A DNA stretch of 64,000 nucleotides from Mimachlamys varia (Eukaryota > Mollusca > Bivalvia > Pectinida > Pectinidae). The position numbers and the translations under genes were made by a program. The notes under the pieces were generated by a model, which worked only from the letters and a program-made list of their open reading frames with translations, did no database searches and had not been told where the DNA came from. Within the stretch, counting starts at the first letter, position 1. The number at the start of each line of letters is the position of its first letter. Shown one piece after another: positions 1 through 12,829 of the stretch. The stretch lies in the NCBI GenBank assembly GCA_947623455.1, contig OX392540.1:7705432-7769431 (forward strand). Direction: 5' to 3'.

Positions 1-106
1 GACAATACCCGTCACAGTAGTGAATAGAAGTTCTGCACACTGTCAATAGCGGTGTTAGCTTGGAGGGGTTATTTGAGTTCTTGTATATGTAATCAGATCT
101 GATACC

Positions 107-487
107 TTAAAGGCCCAATATACGTAACTTTCGGCAAATCTTGAAGCGAAAATCAAGCCTAGTAACTTATTATATTTATAGATTTAGTTATGATTAACTG
201 ATATCAGCAATATTCAAGATGAATTCTTTCGCGGTAACCGGTACAGCAGCAGTTGAAACACGCTATTTGTAAACACGCGTCCATTTCGAACCGTCTTCTA
301 ACTTTGGTTTGTTGTTGAAGTGGGCCCCACCTGATTTATTTGCAATTCTTTCGATTATTTGTCAAGATTTTCTTGTTAGTTACCGCTCAAGTTTACTTCG
401 TTTTAGGTTTATTTTTGCATGGTTATCAACTGGATTTTTTTCAGATTTTTTCAGAATTACGAAAATTTACGTATATTGGGCCTTTAA
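107..487. mobile_element. TTAA-flanked MITE, copy 1
   Basis: The element is bounded by TTAA on both sides. Its ends are inverted: AGGCCCAATATACGTAA on the left and the complement TTACGTATATTGGGCCT on the right. The body is about 380 bp and non-coding. Three further copies lie at 50121-50500, 50880-51243 and 58243-58623 and align along their whole length. TTAA target duplications are typical of piggyBac-type transposases, so this is probably a non-autonomous piggyBac-like MITE; the class is inferred. Confidence 0.75.
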
Positions 488-930
488 TACCCTTACACAA
501 ATATACAAATACAGAGACAATATTATATTTTGTAATGATTTGTATAACCTATCAATCCAGTATTCCCCATAAGTCATATGTGAACATACCTGATACATTT
601 ATACCCGTATACAAATATACACATACCGAGACAATATTATATTTTGTAATGATTTGTTTAACCTATCAATCCAGTATTCCCCACAAGTCATAATTGAACA
701 TATCTGATACATTTATACCCGTAAACAAATATACACATACAGAGACACTATTATATTTTGCAATTATCGTCTTAACATATTATTTTAATATTCACTAAAA
801 GTCATCTGTGTGAGGAAGATAACAGGACTGATATATTATACAAATATACACATACAAAGAACATATTATATTTTGCAATGATCGTCTGAACATATCATTG
901 AAATATTCACATCTGTGTGAAGAAGATGAT
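488..930. repeat. Tandem repeat, unit about 114 bp, four diverging copies
   Basis: Units begin near 489, 603, 717 and 838. Each carries CAAATATACA, a GAGACAATATTATATTTTG-like core and a downstream AACATATC segment. The first two copies are nearly identical; the third and fourth have drifted and changed length. Short reading frames across it (309-693) are by-products of the repeat. It abuts the right end of the MITE. Confidence 0.8.
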
Positions 931-1661
931 AAAGCAATTGTTCTTCACGTATAGCTGACAACAACTTTTAATTAGTACAGTTAGCTTGTGCATTCTATTC
1001 ATTGCATGTTAAATTGTCATTTATTAACGATACTCAGTCGATTACAAATGTTGCCGTAAGTTGTCTTTAAGATACGACACTATAATAATGGTTTTGTACG
1101 CCATGCTAACCTTAAGTCAAGATAAATGTATATGAAATATTTAAGTATAACCGGCCAGAGATCAAAGCTAGTCATAATGCATAACAGATGTATTGTAAAT
1201 AAAAATTTCCTTCATTATGTAAAAGTGAAAGTAATGATTGAATGAAAAGAAATAAGCCTACTGTGTGTGGTTATAATATAACGTTGGAAGGATGAACCCG
1301 GTGCTTTCGAAACAGTGAAATCCACCATAAAAATGCCTTACTGAAAAACAATCCAATATGAATCCGAATACAGATCATCATAACTATTGACAACGTGTAC
1401 TTAATCATATGGGGGCTGTGATTGATCAAACCCGTTTGAATTAATTGTCCCTCCGTTCTTGCAGGCATTACTTGTGTTAATCTTTCAAGTTGTCACAGGA
1501 TTATTCAAATGACTTTTAATCGTGGGGTGTTGATCAGTAAAAGTGTTCATACAAGCAATTTATTGCATTGAATGCTTCCTTTCTTCCTTTGTTCTAGCAT
1601 AACATGAAAATCCGTGTTTGAATTTGACTTGTAATAAAAAAATTAACTTAGAGGACAATTA
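931..1661. other. Non-coding spacer
   Basis: AT-rich sequence between two tandem arrays. I see no gene, RNA or repeat structure. The 65-codon frame on the minus strand at 1271-1468 has no recognisable motif. Confidence 0.5.
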
Positions 1662-4600
1662 TATATAGCTAGCTACCTATTGACACGTGTAGTGAGGACA
1701 CCCATACATAGCTAGCTACTTATTGACACGTGTAGTGAGGACACCCATACATAGCTAGCTACCTGCTGACACGTGTAGTGAGGACACCCATACATAGCTA
1801 GCTACCTGTTGACATGTGTAGTAAGGACACCCATACATAGCTAGCTACCTGTTGACACGTGTAGTGAGGACACCCAAACATAGCTAGCTACCTGTTGACA
1901 CATGTAGTGTGGACACCCATACATAGTTAGCTACCTGTTGACATGTGTAGTGTGGACACCCATACATAGCTAGCTACCTGTTGACATGTGTAATGAGGAC
2001 ACCCATACATAGCTTGCTACCTGTTGACATGTGTAGTGAGGACACCTATACATAGCTAGCTACCTACTGACAGGTGTAGTGAGGACACCCATACATAGCT
2101 AGCTACCTGTTGACAGGTGTAGTGAGGACACCCATACATAGCTAGCTACCTGTTGACACGTGTAATGAGAACAACCATACATAGCTAGCTACCTGTTGAC
2201 ATGTGTAGTGAGGACACCCATACATAGTTAGCTACCTGTTGACATGTGTAGTGAGTACACCCATACATAGCTAGCTACCTGTTGACATGTGTAGTGAGGA
2301 CACCCATACATAGCTAGCTACCTACTGACACGTGTAGTGAGGACACCCATACATAGCTAGCTACCTACTGACAGGTGTAGTGAGGACACCCATACATAGC
2401 TAGCTACCTGTTGACATGTGTAATGAGAACAACCATACATAGCTAGCTACCTGTTGACATATGTAGTGAGGACACCCATACATAGTTAGCTACCTGTTGA
2501 CACGTGTAATGAGAACACCTTTACATAGCTAGCTACCTGTTGACACGTGTAATGAGGACACCCAACATAGCTAGCTACCTGTTGACATGTGTAGTGAGGA
2601 CACCCATACATAGCTAGCTACCTATTGACATGTGTAGTGAGGACACCCATGCATAGCTAGCTACCTGTTGACACGTGTAGTGAGGACACCCATACATAGC
2701 TAACTACCTGTTGACACGTGTAGTGAGGACACCCATACATAGCTAACTACCTGTTGACACGTGTAGTGAGGACACCCATACATAGCTAGCTACCTGTTGG
2801 CATGTGTAGTGAGGACACCCATACATAGCTAGCTACCTGTTGGCATGTGCAGTGAGGACACCCATACATAGCTAGCTACCTGTTGACACGTGTAACGAGG
2901 ACACCTATACATAGCTAGCTACCTTTTGGCATGTGTAGTGAGGACACCCATACATAGCTAGCTACCTGTTGACACGTGTAACGAGGACACCCATACATAG
3001 CTAGCTACCTGTTGGCATGTGTAGTGAGGACACCCATACATAGCTAGCTACCTGTTGACACGTGTAGTGAGGACACCCATACATAGCTAACTACCTACTG
3101 ACATGTGTAGTGAGGACACCCATACATAGCTAGCTACCTGTTGGCATGTGTAGTGAGGACACCCATACATAGCTAGCTACCTGTTGACACGTGTAGTGAG
3201 GACACCCATACATAGCTAACTACCTACTGACATGTGTAGTGAGGACACCCATACATAACTTGTTACCTACTGACATGTGTAGTGAGGACACCTATACATA
3301 GCTAGCTACCTGTTGGCATGTGTAGTGAGGACACCCATACATAGCTAGCTACCTGTTGACACGTGTAGTGAGGACACCCATACATAGCTAGCTACCTGTT
3401 GACATGTGTAGTGAGGACACCCATATATAGCTACAAGCTACCTGTTGACACGTGTAGTGAGGACACCCATACATAGCTAATTACCTGTTGACATGTGAAG
3501 TGAGGACACCTATACATAGCAGGCTATCTGTTGACATTTGTAGTGAGGACACCCATATACAGCTAAAAGCTACTTGTTGACAAGTGTAGTGAGGACACCT
3601 ATACATAGCTAGCTACCTGTTGGCACGTGTAGTGTGGACACCTATACATAGCTAGTTACCTGTTGACATGTGTAGTGTGGACACCTATTCATAGCTAAAA
3701 GCTACCTGTTGGCACGTGTAGTGTGGACACCTATACATAGCTAGTTACCTGTTGACATGTGTAGTGTGGACACCTATACATAGCTAAAAGCTACCTGTTG
3801 ACATGTGTAGTGAGGACACCCATACATAGCTAAAAGCTACCTGTTGACATGTGTAGTGTGGACACCCATACATAGCTAGCTACCTGTTGACATGTGTAGT
3901 GAGGACACCTATTCATAGCTAGCTACCTGTTGCCCCGTGTAGTGTGGACACCCATACATAGCTAAAAGCTACCTGTTGACATGTGTAGTGTGGACACCCA
4001 TACATAGCTAGCTACCTGTTGACATGTGTAGTGTGGACACCCATACATAGCTAGCTACCTGTTGACATGTGTAGTGAGGACACCTATTCATAGCTAGCTA
4101 CCTGTTGCCCCGTGTAGTGTGGACACCCATACATAGCTAAAAGCTACCTGTTGACATGTGTAGTGAGGACACCTATTCATAGCTAGCTACCTGTTGCCCC
4201 GTGTAGTGTGGACACCCATACATAGCTAAAAGCTACCTGTTGACATGTGTAGTGTGGACACCCATACATAGCTAGCTACCTGTTGACATGTGTAGTGAGG
4301 ACACCCATACATAGCTAGCTACCTGTTGACACGTGTAATGAGGACACCCATACATAGCTAGCTACCTGTTGACACGTGTAGTGAGGACACCAATACATAG
4401 CTAGCTACCTGTTGACACGTGTAGTGAGGACACCCATACATAGCTAGCTACCTGTTGACACGTGTAGTGAGGACACCCATACATAGTTAGCTATCTGTTG
4501 ACATGTGTAGTGAGGACACCCATATATAGCTACAAGCTACCTGTTGACACGTGTAGTGAGGACACCCATACATAGCTAGCTACCTGTTGACACGTGTAAT

Positions 4601-7600
4601 GAGGACACCCATACATAGCTAGCTACCTGTTGACACGTGTAGTGAGGACACCAATACATAGCTAGCTACCTGTTGACACGTGTAGTGAGGACACCCATAC
4701 ATAGCTAGCTACCTGTTGACACGTGTAGTGAGGACACCCATACATAGTTAGCTATCTGTTGACATGTGTAGTGAGGACACCCATATATAGCTACAAGCTA
4801 CCTGTTGACACGTGTAGTGAGGACACCCATACATAGCTAGCTACCTGTTGACACGTGTAGTGAGGACACGCATACATAGCTAATTACCTGTTGACATGTG
4901 AAGTGAGTACACCTATACATAGCTAGCTATCTGTTGACATTTGTAGTGAGGACACCCATATATAGCTAAAAGCTACCTGTTGATAAGTGTAGTGAGGACA
5001 CCTATACATATCTAGCTACCAGTTGACACGTGTAGTGAGGACGCCCGTACATAGCTAGCTACCTGTTGACACGTGTAACGAGGACACCAATTCATAGCTA
5101 GCTACCTGTTGACATGTGCAGTGAGAACACCCATACATAGCTAGCTACCTGTTGACACGTGTAGTGAGGACACCCATACATAGCTAGCTACCTGTTGACA
5201 CGTGTAGTGAGGACGCCCGTACATAGCTAGCTACCTGTTGACACGTGTAACGAGGACACCTATACATAGCTAACTACCTACTGACATGTGTAGTGAGGAC
5301 ACTCATACATAGCTAGCTACCTGTTGACACGTGTAGTGAGGACACCCATACATAGCTAGCTACCTGTTGACACGTGTAGTGAGGACACCTATACATAGCT
5401 AACTACCTACTGACATGTGTAGTGAGGACACTCATACATAGCTAGCTACCTGTTGGCACGTGTAGTGTGGACACCCATACATAGTTAGCTACCTGTTGAC
5501 ATGTGTAGTGAGGACACCCATATATAGCTACAAGCTACCTGTTGACACGTGTAGTGAGGACACCCATACATAGCTAGCTACCTGTTGACACGTGTAGTGA
5601 AGACACCCATACATAGCTAATTACCTGTTGACATGTGAAGTGAGGACACCTATACATAGCTAGCTACCTGTTGACACGTTGTGTGAAGACACCCATACAT
5701 AGCTAGCTACCTGTTGACACGTGTAATGAGGACACCAATTCATAGCTAGCTACCTGTTGACATGTGTAGTGAGAACACCCATACATAGCTAGCTACCTGT
5801 TGACACCTGTAGTGAGGACACCAATAATATAGCTAGCTTCCTGTTACACGTGTAGTGAGGTCACCTATGCATAGCCAACTACCTGTTGACACGTGTAGTG
5901 AGGACACCCATACATAGCTAACTACCTGTTGACACGTGTAGTGAGGACACCCATACATAGCTAACTGACTGTTGACACGTGTAGTGAGGACACCCATACA
6001 TAGCTAGCTACCTGTTGGCATGTGTAGTGAGGACACCCATACATAGCTAGCTACCTGTTGGCATGTGCATTGAGGACACCCATACATAGCTAGCTACCTG
6101 TTGACACGTGTAACGAGGACACCTATACATAGCTAGCTACCTGTTGGCATGTGTAGTGAGGACACCCATACATAGCTAGCTACCTGTTGACACGTGTAAC
6201 GAGGACACCCATACATAGCTAGCTTCCTGTTGGCATGTGTAGTGAGGACACCCATACATAGCTAGCTACCTGTTGACACGTGTAGTGAGGACACCCATAC
6301 ATTGCTAACTACCTACTGACATGTGTAGTGAGGACACCCATACATAGCTAGCTACCTGTTGGCATGTGTAGTGAGGACACCTATGCATAGCTAGCTACCT
6401 GTTGACACGTGTAGTGAGGACACCCATACATAGCTAACTACCTACTGACATGTGTAGTGAGGACACCCATACATAGCTAGCTACCTGTTGACATGTGTAG
6501 TGAGGACACCCATACATAGCTAGCTACCTGTTGACATGTGAAGTGAGGACACCTATACATAGCTAGCTATCTGTTTACATTTGTAGTGAGGACACCCATA
6601 CATAGCTAAAAGCTACCTGTTGACAAGTGTAGTGAGGACACCTATACATAGCTAGCTACCTGTTGACACGTTGTGTGAAGACACCCATACATAGCTAGCT
6701 ACCTGTTGACACGTGTAATGAGGACACCAATTCATAGCTAGCTACCTGTTGACATGTGTAGTGAGAACACCCATACATAGCTAGCTACCTGTTGACACCT
6801 GTAGTGAGGACACCAATAATATAGCTAGCTTCCTGTTACACGTGTAGTGAGGTCACCTATGCATAGCCAACTACCTGTTGACACGTGTAGTGAGGACACC
6901 CATACATAGCTAACTACCTGTTGACATGTGTAGTGAGGACACCCATACATAGCTAACTACCTGTTGACACGTGTAGTAAGGACACCCATACATAGCTAGC
7001 TACCTGTTGGCATGTGTAGTGAGGACAACCATACATAGCTAGCTACCTGTTGGCATGTGCATTGAGGACACCCATACATAGCTAGCTACCTGTTGACACG
7101 TGTAACGAGGACACCTATACATAGCTAGCTACCTGTTGGCATGTGTAGTGAGGACACCCATACATAGCTAGCTACCTGTTGACACGTGTAACGAGGACAC
7201 CCATACATAGCTAGCTACCTGTTGGCATGTGTAGTGAGGACACCCATACATAGCTAGCTACCTGTTGACACGTGTAGTGAGGACAACCATACATAGCTAA
7301 CTACCTACTGACATGTGTAGTGAGGACACCCATACATAGCTAGCTACCTGTTGGCATGTGTAGTGAGGACACCTATGCATAGCTAGCTACCTGTTGACAC
7401 GTGTAGTGAGGACACCCATACATAGCTAACTACCTACTGACATGTGTAGTGAGGACACCCATACATAGCTAGCTACCTGTTGACATGTGTAGTGAGGACA
7501 CCCATACATAGCTAGCTACCTGTTGACACGTGTAGTGAGGACACCCATACATAGCTAGCTACCTGTTGACACGTGAAGTGTGGACACCCATATATAGCTA

Positions 7601-8153
7601 ACTACCTACTGACATGTGTAGTGAGGACACCCATACATAGCTAACTACCTACTGACATGTGTAGTGAGGACACCCATACATAGCTAACTACCTACTGACA
7701 TGTGTAGTGAGGACACCCATACATAGCTAACTACCTACTGACATGTGTAGTGAGGACACCCATACATAGCTAACTACCTACTGACATGTGTAGTAAGGAC
7801 ACCCATACATAGCTAACTACCTACTGACATGTGTAGTAAGGACACCCATACATAGCTAGCTACCTGTTGCCAAGTGTAGTGAGGACACCCATACATAGCT
7901 AGCTACCTGCTGACACGTGTAGTGAGGACATCCATACATAGCTAGCTACCTGTTGACACGTGTAGTGAGGACACCCATACATAGCTAGCTACCTGTTGAC
8001 ACGTGTAGTGAGGACACCCATACATAGCTAGCTACCTGCTGACACGTGTAGTGAGGACACCCATACATAGCTAGCTACCTGTTGGCACGTGTAGTGAGGA
8101 CACCCATACATAGCTACATGTTGACTCGTGTAATGAGGACACCCATACAGTCT
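1662..8153. repeat. Giant minisatellite, 43-bp unit, about 150 copies
   Basis: The array is about 6.5 kb. Each unit contains the palindrome TAGCTAGCTA, then CCTGTTGAC, then ACACGTGT or ACATGTGT, then AGTGAGGACACCCATAC. Many units hold a perfect CACGTG; most others have CATGTG, GCATGTG or rarer variants. Some units gain three bases (AAA or CAA) inside the palindrome. There is higher-order structure: a distinctive GTTGTGTGAAGAC variant recurs at 5671 and 6663 and a GGTCACCTATGC variant recurs about 992 bp apart, close to 23 units. A shorter block repeats at 4521 and 4782. Every frame is broken by TAG in the palindrome, so it is not coding. Confidence 0.97.
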
Positions 8154-8699
8154 TCATGTTGACTCGGTTGTCAACTCACCTCATGTTTTGATAGTATGGA
8201 CATGGGTATAGATTTCGATTTTTTGATGTTCGAATCGGAAATATCCCAAAAACTCTGTAAAGACCTATAGCCACAATACTACAGAAAATATATAGAAATT
8301 ATATTTATTTGCATATATATTGATTACGGTGAATGTCACTCATTTCGGCCCAGAGACACAAGTGATGTTTTTGTTGTTTCCAAGTTATTTTTTTAGCATA
8401 AGTCCTATTCTTTCACAATTCTTTCATGTTTTGCTAGTCATAAGGAAAATTGTTTGTAAAAAACAATTGTTTATCAATCACCCAAGATGGCAGTCTGTAC
8501 ACCAAATTGTCCTTCAGTGTTTGAAGTTATTTTTCCAAAGTATAAGTGTTACGTAATAACTCCAACCTAGCAATCATATCCATGCCAATATTTGATTACA
8601 TAGGAATAAAAAAAATCCCTGATATGATACTCTAAGCGTATCGATTGTCCATATTCCCGATCAACAGGACTTTAGCATGTCAAGTATGTCGACAGTAAC
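8154..8699. other. Non-coding spacer
   Basis: AT-rich flank of the 43-bp array. No gene or repeat is apparent. The 78-codon frame at 8320-8556 is hydrophobic by composition only and has no homologous look. Confidence 0.5.
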
Positions 8700-8893
8700 C
8701 ACATAGAAGGATGACGTAGCACACACATGCTGTATATTTTAAATGCAGTTATAAATACAGTATGCTGAAAAAAAAAACTGCATCATGCATGTACAGCTGT
8801 TTCGACCTTCGATGACTCGTAGGTAATGATAGCGGCCAAAGGTGAGAATCGAAATTCTCTAAGTTAGTGTAGAAGCAAAAGGGTCAGATGTAT
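8700..8893 (-). repeat. Dispersed repeat family Y, copy 1
   Basis: Read on the minus strand it matches copies at 23985, 24305, 28018, 55440 and 59010. Shared blocks are TTCTGCTTCTACATTAG, a GGCCCCTAGCATCACTGA-like core, GACGAAACAGCTGT, GGCATACTGTAT and a terminal GTGTATTACGTCATC. No coding capacity. A similar 'ACGAAAC' core is, from memory, common in bivalve genomes; the class is uncertain (SINE-like or a LINE tail). Confidence 0.7.
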
Positions 8894-10244
8894 AAAAACT
8901 CATGGATTTAACAATTTAAAACTACTTATATGAGTACTGCATAATTTCAAACCGTGTACTACGAGAAAGTGTGTATATTATGAACCACACTGCTATTCAA
9001 ACGCGTGAGTTGTGGTTTGAAGGGTGCAACAAACTTTGGGGGCTCATAAATCCTTCCACAGATTCCAAAAACAAAGGAACTACGTGAGCGTAAACACCTG
9101 TGTTTCAAAGGCAATAATTAGAAACAATTATTCATGTCACGCGCTGTGCAATAATTGTGTATAAGTACACGTGGGTCATTACCTACGACATCGTCTGGTT
9201 GTATTGTTCACGCAATGTTCTCGTCATTGTGTTAATTCTGCTTATACATGTATCTGATACATTCAGAAACAGGTTTAAAGGTCAAATAAACTTATAGTGT
9301 ATCGTAATCTTCTATATAAATGTATATACATGTACCTTACATACCTCGTATATTTTCTCCGTTGTGTGAACAAGTACAAATAAATAACACCGAGTATTGT
9401 TTATTTTTAGCTTTGTTTATAAATTTAGATTTTGGAAAACCTAGTTCAAAATAAATTGGATGATATTTCCTAATATATCGTCCTATATTTTCCAGTGAAG
9501 GTTTAAAATCTTATTTTTACGACATGTATTTAACCTTGGTTATCAACTTTCTATTTCATGATACAAGTGAAATCGTGCATGATTGACACATACACTGCCA
9601 TTAAAAAGTTTTGTTACAAACGTTTTGTACATATGAGGCCATTAGCCAACAACACATGAACACAGCTGATGCAATTTCCTATAGATAGTCCACTTATCAA
9701 TGACAATTGGCAGTTTATTTAAAAAAATACGTAAGTCCTGGAAGTTGCAGGGAGGGTGAAGGGAGGTGTCTATTTTTGATAATATTCAAAAATGAATTTG
9801 TTTTTCTTTCATTTGCACAATTAAATAGAATTAATGCAATGATCCACTGTCAAAAATATAAGAACGAAATATATTGTTGAATTGAATGTATAAAAAACGT
9901 GAAATTAGGATTAACGTCATGTACATGAACTTTGACCAAATGACACTATATCTCATTGTGTGACATGTATTACACAGAGGAACTGTCATTCGTCTCCCTT
10001 GAATATATGACATTTGTGATACGAGTTTTGAATTTTTGCTAGCCTCTTGCGAGCAAAAATAAAAAAAATTCTAAACAAGTTGCATCAGTGTAATATGAAG
10101 GGAAACGAGTGTCAGATTATTTTTATCATATGACGTCTACATCGTTCCGAATCACCAGTTGATTTTTTGCTTGCCGTCATCTCCAGCTTATGTCATCGTG
10201 GTGCAATCAAATCACTCACACCCTCGAAGTAGGTCAAATATACC
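8894..10244. other. Non-coding spacer
   Basis: AT-rich, with several short poly-A/T tracts. No supportable gene. A small inverted repeat around AATAATTAGAAACAATTATT lies near 9115. Nothing else stands out. Confidence 0.5.
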
Positions 10245-10455
10245 GAAGAAAGAAAATAAATAAGAGAATACCGAAGCGTTAACAAAATCATAATTCAAAC
10301 TCAAAATCGATCAAACCAGGGGCAAAATATGAACAAAGGAAAGACTCACATGGAGACCCTTGCAAAAGTACAAGAGAATAAGACCAGGTGTTCCGGAAGA
10401 GTAAGCGTCTTCTGCCTCATCGACGACACCAGCCATGTAAATCTTTGTCCAAAAA
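10245..10455 (-). repeat. Dispersed repeat family X, copy 1
   Basis: The minus strand contains ATGGCTGGTGTCGTCGATGA and TTCCGGAACACCTGGTCTTA, followed by TTTGTTCATATTTTGCCCC and an ATTCTCTTATTTATTTTC tail. The same order recurs at about ten places in the window in both orientations. Its frame reads AGVVDEAEDAYSSGTPG here and at 27192-27395, which explains the short open frames; I regard these as repeat-derived, not genes. Confidence 0.8.
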
Positions 10456-10640
10456 TAGTCCAATACCATTGACTCTTGAAATTGATCTATGCTACTAAAC
10501 ATTGTCACTTTATCATATGTTTTAGAATCTTTAAATAAGTGACAACTGATAAATTGCCCCTAGCGATTAGAAACAACGTACAAAATCTTTTTATTTTGAG
10601 CGTGCCTGGTGACTATTTTTGATGCGGCGTTTGTGTGACG

Positions 10641-10870
10641 TCACTTGGCCTGGAACTTGAGATTTCGTCCTCCACTCACTGTCACAGTCATGAACAACTT
10701 GGCATATTGTTCGGCGCTTTTTGACTGCTTAGGCTTGGGATAACGTCCTCGTCGAATTTTACAATAAGTTAATTTTCCACGGAACAATGTTTCTTTTTCA
10801 ACATAGTGTTTATACGTCCGCAATAGGCGACGTTTGAGGCCGTTTCGTTCGCAGTGTTTAAGATAGTGTT
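10641..10870 (-). other. Unrecognised short open frame, possible exon or transposon relic
   Basis: A minus-strand frame of about 75 codons is rich in Lys and Arg (for example RTYKHYVEKE, KIRRGRYPKPKQSK and SAEQYAKLF). Its composition looks more protein-like than the AT-rich shadows nearby, and it lies in a locally more GC-rich, CpG-containing patch with TGACGTCA at about 10637. It ends in a stop at 10641-10643 and can be read upstream past the first Met. I recognise no family and see no convincing splice sites, so a gene is not claimed. Confidence 0.15.
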
Positions 10871-10944
10871 ACACGCAATTGTAGATGAAAGTAACTTCAA
10901 CATCTGTGCAGAAAATAGGCTTATCGGCTATACAATATTGAATT

Positions 10945-10998
10945 ACAAATCGGGAAAGGCAAGTGCGCTATTTACTGAACCAACCGACCACCCTGACA
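10945..10998 (-). repeat. Truncated tRNA-derived SINE head
   Basis: On the minus strand the block GGTTCAGTAAATAGCGCAC then TTGCCTTTCCCGA resembles the head of the fuller SINEs at 17225-17415 and 41540-41720 (GGTGCAGTGGATAGCGCGC then TTGCCTTTCACC). Only the A-box half is recognisable. Confidence 0.4.
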
Positions 10999-11204
10999 TT
11001 CTTTTTTTTACGCTTCGTATAGTAAAAAGACGTAGGTCCAAGGCGTTTGAATATAGTTCACAAGGAAGCAGCCAATCAGCGTAGTGGAAGGTGTTATTAC
11101 ACGTGTGTAATAAAAATAAAATAATTAAATGGCTTTAATACACTGTATATCACGGTAGGCATATGGTAGATATGTAGCGGATCTGGACCGAGTCGATCGT
11201 CAGC

Positions 11205-11285
11205 GACCAGTTTTCTCAATTGGTTGAGCGTCCGTCTAGAGTTCGGACGGTCCCGGGTTTAAACCCCGGTCTGGCGGTGCATTTT
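11205..11285 (+). mobile_element. tRNA-like SINE head or tRNA pseudogene
   Basis: The segment folds partly like a tRNA. An acceptor-like CGACCAG pairs with TCTGGCG with one mismatch. A D-arm-like CTCA-ATTGGT-TGAG follows. A perfect T-arm stem CCGGG/CCCGG encloses TTTAAAC. The anticodon stem GTCCG/CGGAC closes a nine-base loop instead of seven, so it is unlikely to be a working tRNA. The A-box (TTGGTTGAGCG) and B-box-like GGTTTAAACCC fit a tRNA-derived SINE. Confidence 0.5.
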
Positions 11286-12516
11286 TCCTCTCCTGGTTCA
11301 GACATATATAGACAGTACTTATGAACAAAACTGACGTGCTGTGTTGTGAATCACAAAGTGGTATATGATACCACGTTAAATTTACCTCCTTTACTATATG
11401 ATGGCCTGGTGTCTACCTATACAAAACCTGGCCGACTTTGTACTGTAAGCATGCCAACTGTGTATACACATGTGAAGGATTGACAAAGAAGGTTTTTTTT
11501 TAGATAGGAACAGGCCTACCCGTCAGGTTTATATCCTGTCAGTTCGGCGGTATCAATTTCAAAATTGCCTGGATAATTAAAGGCATGCTCATATGTAACC
11601 ACACCTTAGAGCCTTGTAAAGATATAATACTTAAATGTGCAGAGAATATACATGTAATTTACAAAAGTTTATAGCAACAAATCATATGTAATATCACGTT
11701 AAATCATTTCTGTGAAGAGTATGATAGAGAACATGGTTCCTTGTATTTTGCTGGCTTTGTAACATATTAACATTATCAGATTAAATGAAAATTAATGACT
11801 GGTGATAACGATACCCGACTTAGTTGCAGATAAAAGTTGTGCACGCCGTGTAATAGCTGTGTCACGATAGGCTTGCCCAGTCGAGGTTTGTTTATATGTA
11901 ATCAGACCTACATGTAATATCCTAACACAAATATACACATACCGGGAAAATAGAATACCTAAAGTTACTTATGTAGAAGAGACTATTTATAAAGTAATAG
12001 TTCTATATGTATATCTGACCAAAGCGTTAGAGCAGTATCCATATGTACCCTGTGCATTGAACTTCATTTATTTACGATCATCTATCGTTGAACTGGCATT
12101 TATTAGTACTGCAAAAAAGATCAAAATGTACTTACCTTTAGTTAAATGATGCTTATGTAACTTCCACTTGCCGACGAGATAGTTTGGATGAAATACAGTT
12201 CGAAATGTAGATCCTCGAAATACGGTAACACTGTCAGTCATACCGGGGTATTACAAGGAAGTCAAACCCACATCTAAAATAAACTGGTTGACTATAAGTT
12301 TTAACCTTGTTGACGTCAGGTATCTCTCTTATGTGTTCTATATATATTTTTAGTATATCTACTCGGTCTTCTGGACATAACATATTCTAGTACATGTGTA
12401 TTTTTACACTTACAGTTATTTTGGCGCAGGGTGCTGTGTGTGAAAAGTCCTATTTATATCTCTAACCTCTGACCCGGAAGTTCATAATTTGACATTGGTG
12501 ACATAAACGTTTCACA
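11286..12516. other. Non-coding spacer with a paralogue of the window's first 107 bases
   Basis: Mostly featureless. At about 11812-11960 the order ATACCCG, TGTGCAC, TAATAGC, TATATGTAATCAGA and CACAAATATACA(C)ATAC reproduces that of 1-107 joined to 488-520, but with no MITE between. No coding sequence seen. Confidence 0.45.
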
Positions 12517-12715
12517 CAAAATACCAGAATTATGCGCGGAACACTGAGGGGAGGTTAGACAACATGATCACAACACTGAATAACACAACAGGTAAAGCCA
12601 TTCAACAAAAAGTGGAACACTTAGGAGGTACTCTGAGTACAGGGGTGAAGTGTAAGCTGGACCAAATCAGCTGAGACCAACTGTACCAACGCAGAGATGA
12701 AGTGCATTAGCTAAA
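12517..12715 (+). pseudogene. Duplicated 3' fragment of the Mutator-like transposase
   Basis: This stretch repeats 13510-13700 with scattered changes: both begin with AAATACCAGAATTATGC and run through GGGGAGGTTAGACAAC, CAGGTAAAGCCATTC and GTGGAACACTTAGGAGGTAC. It carries a TGA inside the sequence that reads ISSEELYQ in the second copy, so it is broken. It is a tandem partial copy about 990 bp upstream of its partner. Confidence 0.7.
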
Positions 12716-12829
12716 CCAAATCATTGAAATTAACCAAGCGGTTTTAGAGGAGTTGTACGGACAAACATGTTTCTAAAGAAAACCTGTTTATAGTGACCAG
12801 TAACCATAACAACCATAATTTTGAGAAAG

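Noticed and set aside
1662..8153. CRISPR-like array of direct repeats
   Set aside because: Units are contiguous with no unique spacers, and the context is a eukaryotic genome with introns. It is a minisatellite.
10311..10508. Conserved frame AGVVDEAEDAYSSGTPG as a small gene family
   Set aside because: It occurs at several sites in both orientations within dispersed repeat X, without start, stop or splice conservation.
11205..11285. Functional tRNA gene
   Set aside because: The anticodon loop would have nine bases and the acceptor stem a mismatch; a SINE head is more likely.
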